A stretch of DNA of 5,517 nucleotides, from contig RFKO01000281.1 of the NCBI GenBank assembly GCA_003694235.1, forward strand, positions 1-5,517, read 5' to 3'. This DNA comes from Anaerolineae bacterium (GTDB taxonomy: Bacteria; Chloroflexota; Anaerolineae; Anaerolineales; UBA11858). The translations under genes were made by a program, and so were the position numbers. Shown one piece after another: positions 1-5,517 of this stretch (positions are counted from its first letter, which is position 1; each line of letters starts with the position of its first letter). The notes under the pieces were generated by a model. The model was not told where the DNA came from. It ran no database searches and was given only the letters and a program-made list of their open reading frames with translations.

Positions 1-566
1 ACCGCGCCGGTGCGCTCCAGTTCTCCTTCTCGGTTGAGCACCACGTAATCGAAGTCGCGGGCGCAGGCCAGCTCCTGGCGGGCGATTTCCAGGCGGGTTT
101 TCAGTTCTTCGGGGGACTCGGTTTTGCGCGCCCGCAGCCGGGCGACCAGTTCCTCCTCGCTGGCGGTGGTGAGGAAGATCAATACCGCCTCCGGGCACAG
201 CTTGCGGATGGTGGCAGCCCCTTGCACGTCGATGCGCAGGATCACGTCCTTCCCCGAAGCCAGCGCCTGGCGCACCTGTTCTTTGGGAATACCTTTGTAG
301 TCTCCATACACCAGCGCGTATTCCAGCAACTCGTTCTCATCGATCATACGCTGGAATTCTTCCATGGAATAGAAAAAGTAGTCCACCCCGTGGACTTCCG
401 TCGGGCGGGGTTTGCGGGTGGTGGCCGTGACCACGAAGTGCACCGGCAGGCGGCTTTTCTTCAGCCATTGCACCACAGCGTCTTTCCCCACTCCGGAAGG
501 CCCGGAGATCACGATAAGCAGGGGTTCGGGTTGATGGAGATTGAAATCGGCAGATTGCTGGCTCAT
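1..566 (-). CDS. gmk: Guanylate kinase, partial (C-terminus beyond left edge)
   Basis: Guanylate kinase phosphorylates GMP (or dGMP) to GDP with ATP in the cytosol, for nucleotide pools and ppGpp metabolism. The frame is open from the ATG at 566-564 to the left edge: 188 codons seen, against about 200 usual, so little is missing. Visible motifs are a P-loop GPSGVGKD (22-29), the GMP-binding TTRKPR (49-54) with E57 and DYFF (62-65), YGDYKGIPKEQV (87-98), DVQGA (113-117), the lid segment RLRARK (143-148) and the end motif DFDYVVLN (171-178). The start is supported by AAGGA, 5 nt upstream. Oddities: the P-loop has Asp29 where Ser/Thr normally follows the lysine, and the usual YGTP reads KGIP. 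The gene is divergent from the zinc-ribbon gene and shares a promoter region with it. The family call is firm; that it is the cell's only or fully active GMP kinase is inferred. Confidence 0.93.
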   Translation of the reverse strand, partial: MSQQSADFNLHQPEPLLIVISGPSGVGKDAVVQWLKKSRLPVHFVVTATTRKPRPTEVHGVDYFFYSMEEFQRMIDENELLEYALVYGDYKGIPKEQVRQALASGKDVILRIDVQGAATIRKLCPEAVLIFLTTASEEELVARLRARKTESPEELKTRLEIARQELACARDFDYVVLNREGELERTGA

Positions 567-571
567 AGGCA

Positions 572-576
572 TCCTT
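572..576 (-). promoter_or_regulatory. Ribosome-binding site of gmk
   Basis: The minus strand reads AAGGA inside AAAAAGGA, followed by TGCCT and the ATG at 566-564. The 5-nt spacing fits a Shine-Dalgarno site and supports this start codon. Confidence 0.7.
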
Positions 577-586
577 TTTCGGTGGG

Positions 587-592
587 ATTATA
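587..592 (-). promoter_or_regulatory. Predicted -10 element of the gmk promoter
   Basis: Read on the minus strand, 592-587 is TATAAT. It shares the palindrome ATTATAAT (587-594) with the plus-strand -10. Transcription would start near 580, about 14 nt ahead of the gmk ATG and just before its AAGGA site. The -35 region is weak: at 17-nt spacing, 615-610 reads CCTGCA, a poor match to TTGACA. Both genes could therefore be fired from one symmetric element. Confidence 0.5.
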
Positions 593-612
593 ATATGAGA
601 GAACCCGATTGC

Positions 613-618
613 AGGAGG
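613..618 (+). promoter_or_regulatory. Ribosome-binding site of the zinc-ribbon gene
   Basis: A perfect AGGAGG lies 6 nt ahead of the ATG at 625. It selects this start over the in-frame upstream TTG at 541 and the ATG at 595, which lies across the end of the -10 box. Confidence 0.88.
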
Positions 619-624
619 AGTTTT

Positions 625-1029
625 ATGCCGACGTACGAATATCGCTGCCTGGATTGCAAACGCCCGTTTGAAGTCTTCATCACCTACGCGGATTACGGCA
701 AAGTGCCCGTAGTCTGCCCGCGTTGCAAAAGCGAGCACGTGCATCGGCGCATCGGGCGGGTGCGCATTGCCCGCTCGGAGGACAGCCGGCTGGAAGAGCT
801 GGCGACGGACTTTGGCGATCCTGCGGCGCTCGAGGGGTTGGAAGAAGACCCGCGCGCCCTGGGGCGGATGATGCGCAAAATGAGTCAGGAACTCGGCGAA
901 GAGATGCCGCCCGAGTTCGACGAGGTGGTTGATCGCCTGGAGAAGGGGCAAAGCCCGGAAGAGATCGAGGCTGCCCTGCCCGAACTCTCGGAAGAAGGCG
1001 GTCTGGCGGATGACTCAGGGGATTTCTGA
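625..1029 (+). CDS. FmdB-family zinc-ribbon protein with acidic helical tail
   Basis: This is a 134-residue protein of the FmdB regulatory/zinc-ribbon family. It opens with the family's hallmark MPTYEYRC and has two cysteine pairs, C8-x2-C11 and C31-x2-C34, that should bind one zinc ion. A basic stretch follows (about 40-50, rich in Arg and His). From about 52 to the end the chain is strongly acidic and probably helical, with many Glu and Asp residues and no cysteine. The ribbon alone takes only the first 50 or so residues, so the tail makes this a long member. The FmdB name comes from a gene linked to formamidase in Methylophilus; the biochemical role of most members is unknown, and no amidase gene is nearby. 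It is the only plus-strand gene, divergent from gmk and convergent with tmk, overlapping the tmk end by 15 bp. DNA or RNA binding is plausible but not shown. Confidence 0.87.
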   Translation: MPTYEYRCLDCKRPFEVFITYADYGKVPVVCPRCKSEHVHRRIGRVRIARSEDSRLEELATDFGDPAALEGLEEDPRALGRMMRKMSQELGEEMPPEFDEVVDRLEKGQSPEEIEAALPELSEEGGLADDSGDF

Positions 1030-1659
1030 GCGTGTCGGTTCTCCGCCCTGCTTGATGCGCTCCATCAAAATTTGCTGAATCTGGCTTTGCAGCAGGTCGG
1101 GTGGGAGGGTGGCATCCAGGACGACCCAGCGCTGCGGTTCGGCGCGCGCCAGTTCCAGGTAGCCCTGCCGCACCCGCCGATGAAAGGCCAGTTCATAGGC
1201 ATCCAGCCGGTTGACGTCGCCATCGTTCGAGCGGCGCGAAAGGCCGGCCTCCACATCCAGGTCGAGCAAAAAGGTCAGGTCGGGTTGCAGCCCGCCGGTG
1301 GCGAAGTGGATGATCTTGCGCAGCGCTTCCAGGTCGCGCTGGTAGCCGTAGCCCTGATAGGCCAGCGTGGAATCGGCGTAGCGGTCGCACAACACCACGC
1401 CGCCGGATTCCAGGTGCGGGCGGATGAGTTGTTCCACCAGTTGGGCGCGCGAGGCCTGAAAGAGCAGGATTTCGGTGCGCCACTCCATGGCTGTGTTGGC
1501 GCGGTTGAGCAAAATCTCGCGGATTTGATCGCCGATCTGGGTGCCGCCGGGTTCGCGCGTGGTCAGCACCCGGTATCCCCGGCGGCTGAGAAAACTGGCC
1601 AGCGGTTTGATCTGGGTAGTTTTGCCGCTGCCTTCCGGCCCTTCGAAGGTGATGAACAT
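1015..1659 (-). CDS. tmk: Thymidylate (dTMP) kinase
   Basis: Tmk phosphorylates dTMP to dTDP with ATP, an essential cytosolic step towards dTTP. The 214-residue protein has the normal family length. Motifs in order: P-loop GPEGSGKTT (7-15), TREPGGT (34-40), DRY (92-94) followed by STLAYQG (97-103), and a lid around LSRRSNDGDVNRLD (140-153). There is no Arg inside the P-loop, while the lid holds Arg142 and Arg143. This is the E. coli-like type II arrangement, in which a lid arginine contacts the phosphates. I chose the ATG at 1659-1657: GTGAGG lies upstream, 7 nt from it. A TTG one codon earlier (1662) would also read in frame but sits too close. It lies 9 nt downstream of the R3H-ATPase stop, so translation is probably coupled. 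The 3' end overlaps the convergent zinc-ribbon gene, with no terminator between them. Confidence 0.95.
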   Translation of the reverse strand: MFITFEGPEGSGKTTQIKPLASFLSRRGYRVLTTREPGGTQIGDQIREILLNRANTAMEWRTEILLFQASRAQLVEQLIRPHLESGGVVLCDRYADSTLAYQGYGYQRDLEALRKIIHFATGGLQPDLTFLLDLDVEAGLSRRSNDGDVNRLDAYELAFHRRVRQGYLELARAEPQRWVVLDATLPPDLLQSQIQQILMERIKQGGEPTRSEIP

Positions 1660-1668
1660 CAACTGGCC

Positions 1669-3252
<1,584 letters not shown>

Positions 3253-3270
3253 CTTTCTGAAGACTCTTTG

Positions 3271-4209
3271 TTAAATCTGCCGCGCCCGGCTTTCCCGCGT
3301 CACGACATTGGTCAGGGGCATGGCGGCATCCGGTTGCCCCTCCAGCGATTGCAGGCGGGCGCGCTGGGGTACCGGTTGCCGTACGGCCAGGCGGCGCAAC
3401 AGAACGATCTGCTCTTCCAGCAGTTCTGCGCCCTGCGCCTGGAGCGCCGGTTCGACGCCCGATTGCGAGGCGCGCACACAAATAAACGCCTCTCTGCCGC
3501 CGAGGGGGAAACCTGCCACCAGGTTGATCAGGAGGGCGTCCAGCTCGTCCGTTTGGGGCGGGAAATGCGGCCGGAACCACACCCCGCGCGGTCCGGCCAA
3601 CACCTCGGCAAAGCCGCGCACTCCTGTGGCGGTCTGGTACACCAGGCCGGGAAAGAGGTAAGGGGCAGTCTCCTCGCCGGACAGGCCGCGCTGGGGGGTG
3701 AGTTCGCGCAACAGGGCGTGAATCCGCGGCAGGTCCTCGCGGCGGGCGAAGCGCCAGCGGCCGGAGGCCGGCACGGGCGGCGGCGCGCTCCAGCGCCACA
3801 CACGCTGGCGGGCGCAGGCGGCGAAACCGGCGCCTCGCAGGGCGGTGAACAAGGGCGATTCTGTGGCCGTTTCGGCCAGCATGGCCAGCGCACCCGCGCG
3901 GGCGGCCTGCGCGCTCAGGGCGGCGACCAGGCGCTCGATTTCGGCGGCCTCCAGCGCCTCGGCCGGGGCCAGCGCGGTGATCAGCGCCGTGTGGCGACGC
4001 CGCGGCAACAGGCAGCTCCCCAGCAGGGGCAGATCGTTGTCTTGTTCATCGAGCACGCATTCCACCAGTTCTCCCGTCACCCGTCGCCTCAGCCAGCCCA
4101 GGGAGAGCAACGAGGTCTGGGTGGTTGCCAGGGCGCTTTGCAAATAGAGGCCGCGATGCCGGTAACGGTACAGGGTGGGCAGGTCGCTCCAGCGAAGCAG
4201 ACGACTCAT
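3271..4209 (-). CDS. Tandem GNAT-like (acetyltransferase-fold) protein, function unknown
   Basis: This 312-residue protein resembles two GNAT-like halves. The N-terminal half (1-140) opens with LLRWSDLPTLYRYR and closes with ESPLFTALRGAGFAACARQ, a typical GNAT motif-B pattern, ending at VWRW (137-140). A Pro-rich hinge (142-150) follows. The second half (151-275) opens with the similar WRFARREDLPRIHALL and contains FAEVLAGPRGVWF (200-212) and SGVEPALQAQGAELLEEQIVL (250-270), again the motif-B position. A polar tail (276-312) looks unstructured. I cannot find the usual acetyl-CoA loop (Q/R-x2-G-x-G/A) in either half, so catalysis is uncertain. I chose the ATG at 4209-4207 because it overlaps the pdxT stop in ATGA and fits the start of the fold. 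An in-frame ATG 84 nt upstream would bury 28 extra residues inside pdxT. No strong Shine-Dalgarno is seen, so it probably depends on coupling to pdxT. The DNA is very GC-rich but codon use resembles its neighbours. Confidence 0.72.
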   Translation of the reverse strand: MSRLLRWSDLPTLYRYRHRGLYLQSALATTQTSLLSLGWLRRRVTGELVECVLDEQDNDLPLLGSCLLPRRRHTALITALAPAEALEAAEIERLVAALSAQAARAGALAMLAETATESPLFTALRGAGFAACARQRVWRWSAPPPVPASGRWRFARREDLPRIHALLRELTPQRGLSGEETAPYLFPGLVYQTATGVRGFAEVLAGPRGVWFRPHFPPQTDELDALLINLVAGFPLGGREAFICVRASQSGVEPALQAQGAELLEEQIVLLRRLAVRQPVPQRARLQSLEGQPDAAMPLTNVVTRESRARQI

Positions 4210-4787
4210 GAGGCGGCCATTTCCAGGAAGTAGCGGTGGAAGCGGTCGTCGTCGGTCAGTTCGGGGTGGAACGATGTGGCCAGCCACTTGCACTGGCGGG
4301 CGGCGACGATGCGGCCATCAGGCAGGGTGGCTACCACCTGTGCGCCTTCTCCCACGCTTTCGATCAGCGGGGCGCGGATGAAAATCGCGTGGTAGGGGGC
4401 GGGGTTGGGGTCCACCTCGCGCAGGGCAGGTATGTCCAGGTCGATCTCGAAACTGTCCACCTGGCGGCCAAAGGCGTTGCGCTCCACGGTGATGTTCATC
4501 AATTCCAGCAGGGGCTGCGTGCGGCGCGCATCGCGCGAGAGGAAGATCGCCCCGGCGCATGTGCCCCAGATGGCGTGCTGGCGGCCAAATTCTCGCAAGG
4601 GCTGCAACAGGTTGAAATCCACAGCCAGTTTGCCGATGGTGGTGGACTCGCCGCCGGGGATGATCAGTCCGTCCAGATCGTTGAGATGTTCAGGCAGACG
4701 CACCTCGCGCGTGTCCACGCCGATGCGCCGGAGGATGGCGATGTGTTCGATAAAGTCGCCTTGTAAGGCCAGTACGCCGATGTTCAT
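4206..4787 (-). CDS. pdxT: Pyridoxal 5'-phosphate synthase glutaminase subunit PdxT
   Basis: PdxT hydrolyses glutamine to glutamate and passes the ammonia to PdxS, which makes PLP. The pair form a large PdxS12/PdxT12 complex in the cytosol. The 193-residue chain has the full class I glutamine amidotransferase layout: MNIGVLALQGDF at the start, PGGEST (44-49), the nucleophile loop GTCAG (75-79) with Cys77, RNAFGRQVDSFE (103-114), and the His174/Glu176 pair in SFHPEL that completes the triad. Length matches the B. subtilis enzyme. I chose the ATG at 4787-4785 because homologues begin at this MxIGVLALQG. Another in-frame ATG at 4802 would add five residues. Neither has a Shine-Dalgarno; the upstream mRNA is pyrimidine-rich. 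It follows pdxS by 79 nt and overlaps the GNAT-like gene by four bases. Confidence 0.96.
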   Translation of the reverse strand: MNIGVLALQGDFIEHIAILRRIGVDTREVRLPEHLNDLDGLIIPGGESTTIGKLAVDFNLLQPLREFGRQHAIWGTCAGAIFLSRDARRTQPLLELMNITVERNAFGRQVDSFEIDLDIPALREVDPNPAPYHAIFIRAPLIESVGEGAQVVATLPDGRIVAARQCKWLATSFHPELTDDDRFHRYFLEMAAS

Positions 4788-4813
4788 AGGAGATCGATGC
4801 ATGGGGCGGAAGA

Positions 4814-4846
4814 CCGGAGGGGAAGGGTAAGGGGCTTCCCCTCCGG
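4814..4846. repeat. Perfect 12-bp inverted repeat between pdxS and pdxT
   Basis: CCGGAGGGGAAG (4814-4825) is mirrored exactly by CTTCCCCTCCGG (4835-4846), with a 9-base loop GGTAAGGGG. In the pdxS-pdxT transcript (minus strand) the stem ends about 11 nt before the ATG at 4802 and 26 nt before the likely pdxT start at 4787. No U-run follows on the minus strand (the next bases are TCTTCCGCCCC), so it is not a classic intrinsic terminator. A shorter hairpin, GGGG-AAG-CCCC, could compete within the same minus-strand RNA. A role as an mRNA stability or processing element, or in setting PdxS:PdxT expression, is inferred. Confidence 0.75.
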
Positions 4847-4866
4847 CCTCTCGTGCCCTCTTTCTT

Positions 4867-5517
4867 CTACCATCCTCGCTGAGCGATCAGCTCTTCTTTG
4901 GGGATGTCGCTGATCTGGCGTCCGACCATCGGCTCGCCCAGGTTGCGGCTGACCTCGGCCAGGATGTGCGGGTCGTTGTAATGGGTCACCGCTTTGACGA
5001 TGGCGGCGGCGCGTTTGGCCGGATCGCCCGACTTGAAGATGCCTGAGCCGACGAACACGCCGTCCATGCCCAGTTGCATCATCAAAGCGGCGTCGGCTGG
5101 CGTGGCAATGCCGCCGGCCGCGAAGTTGACCACCGGCAGACGGCCGAGTTCGCGCGTTTCCTTGACCAGTTCATACGGCGCGCCGATGCTCTTGGCGTAC
5201 GTCATCAGCTCTTCTTCGGGCATGTTCTGCAGACGGCGGATTTCACCCAGCACGGCGCGGGCGTGCCGTACGGCCTCGACCACGTCGCCGGTGCCGGCCT
5301 CGCCTTTGGTGCGGATCATGGCCGCTCCTTCGCCAATGCGGCGCAGCGCCTCGCCCAGATTGCGCGCCCCGCACACGAACGGCACTTTGAACAGATGTTT
5401 GTTGATGTGATGCTCCTCGTCGGCCGGCGTGAGCACTTCGGATTCATCGATGTAATCCACACCGAGCGCTTCCAGAATCTGGGCTTCGACAAAATGGCCG
5501 ATGCGCACCTTGGCCAT
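4867..5517 (-). CDS. pdxS: Pyridoxal 5'-phosphate synthase lyase subunit PdxS, partial (N-terminus beyond right edge)
   Basis: PdxS condenses ribose 5-phosphate, glyceraldehyde 3-phosphate and ammonia into PLP (the DXP-independent route). The 216 residues seen are the C-terminal three-quarters; family members run to about 290-295, so about 78 residues lie past the edge. The methionine at the edge is the internal MAK of the barrel, not a start. Its lysine (window residue 3) matches the Schiff-base Lys81 of the B. subtilis enzyme. The second catalytic lysine is residue 71 in RTKGEAGTG. The 68-residue spacing equals that between Lys81 and Lys149. Other family blocks are [17 protein letters not shown] (5-21), [15 protein letters not shown] (46-60), [18 protein letters not shown] (129-146), and [15 protein letters not shown] (151-165), the phosphate-binding end. 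The stop is TAG at 4869-4867. It is the first visible gene of the leftward operon; its promoter, and any regulator such as a GntR/MocR-type PdxR, would lie outside. Confidence 0.97.
   Translation of the reverse strand: MAKVRIGHFVEAQILEALGVDYIDESEVLTPADEEHHINKHLFKVPFVCGARNLGEALRRIGEGAAMIRTKGEAGTGDVVEAVRHARAVLGEIRRLQNMPEEELMTYAKSIGAPYELVKETRELGRLPVVNFAAGGIATPADAALMMQLGMDGVFVGSGIFKSGDPAKRAAAIVKAVTHYNDPHILAEVSRNLGEPMVGRQISDIPKEELIAQRGW

Larger units (their letters stand above)
566..594 (+). promoter_or_regulatory. Predicted sigma-70-type promoter of the zinc-ribbon gene
   Basis: A perfect -10 hexamer TATAAT lies at 589-594. Seventeen bases upstream, TAGGCA at 566-571 matches the -35 consensus TTGACA at four of six positions. 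Transcription would start near 601, giving a leader of about 24 nt that contains the AGGAGG ribosome site. The -35 box touches the first base of the gmk start codon on the other strand. No extended -10 TGn is present. The -10 is strong by eye; the -35 is only moderate. Confidence 0.6.

Noticed and set aside
541..624. N-terminal extension of the zinc-ribbon gene from TTG 541 or ATG 595
   Set aside because: It would overlap the gmk start and the -10 box, and the AGGAGG at 613-618 points to ATG 625, where the family's MPTYEYRC begins.
337..951. Minus-strand 204-codon open frame across the gmk/fmdB region
   Set aside because: It runs through the divergent promoter and two recognised genes in other frames, and its composition is that of a shadow frame.
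1660..1662. TTG start for tmk one codon upstream of the ATG
   Set aside because: The spacing to GAGG would be only 4 nt, and the ATG at 1659 with 7-nt spacing is the better start.
3268..4233. Plus-strand 321-codon open frame antisense to the GNAT-like gene
   Set aside because: It is Gln/Gly/Arg-rich with no recognisable domain, and mirrors the GC-rich coding strand; long antisense frames are expected at this base composition.
4210..4293. Earlier ATG for the GNAT-like gene (28 extra residues)
   Set aside because: The extension lies wholly inside pdxT in another frame and is Arg/Pro-rich; the ATGA overlap at 4206-4209 gives a clean start.
4814..4846. Intrinsic terminator between pdxS and pdxT
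   Set aside because: The stem is perfect, but the minus-strand sequence after it has no U-run, and pdxT must be expressed with pdxS.
5515..5517. Start codon of pdxS at the window edge
   Set aside because: It encodes the internal MAK of the PdxS barrel holding the Schiff-base lysine; the real start lies about 78 codons upstream.

Overview
The window looks like a chromosomal housekeeping segment of a GC-rich bacterium. The best lineage guess is Chloroflexota, probably Anaerolineae. That guess rests on gene content and order recalled from family knowledge (PdxS/PdxT vitamin B6 synthase, a SpoIIIAA/Ycf45-like ATPase with a C-terminal R3H domain, and a guanylate kinase with a GKD P-loop). No search was run. 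I see no mobile element, CRISPR array, tRNA, rRNA or pseudogene.

Layout. From the right edge, five genes run leftward on the minus strand, closely packed: pdxS (5' end outside the window), a 79-nt gap holding a perfect 12-bp inverted repeat, pdxT, a double-GNAT-like protein whose start overlaps the pdxT stop by four bases (ATGA), an AAA-type ATPase/R3H protein 18 nt further on, and tmk (dTMP kinase), whose ribosome-binding site overlaps the ATPase stop codon. This is very likely one transcription unit, with its promoter upstream of pdxS and out of view. The tmk 3' end overlaps by 15 bp the 3' end of a convergent plus-strand gene for an FmdB-type zinc-ribbon protein. That gene is divergent from gmk (guanylate kinase), which runs leftward off the left edge. 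The 58-nt gmk/fmdB gap holds an 8-bp palindrome, ATTATAAT, that supplies a consensus -10 hexamer on both strands.

How the genes fit together. PdxT releases ammonia from glutamine and PdxS uses it to make pyridoxal 5'-phosphate from a pentose phosphate and a triose phosphate. Tmk and Gmk make dTDP and GDP, so both feed nucleotide pools. The ATPase/R3H protein probably acts on nucleic acid or in a membrane or secretion context. The GNAT-like and FmdB proteins have no assigned substrate.

Most of the window is ordinary. The points most worth checking are the non-canonical P-loop and GMP-site residues of Gmk, the duplicated GNAT-like protein lacking an obvious acetyl-CoA motif, the R3H ATPase in a vitamin B6/dTMP kinase operon, the pdxS-pdxT hairpin with no Shine-Dalgarno before pdxT, and the symmetric promoter. 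I found no convincing evidence of a wholly new multi-gene system.
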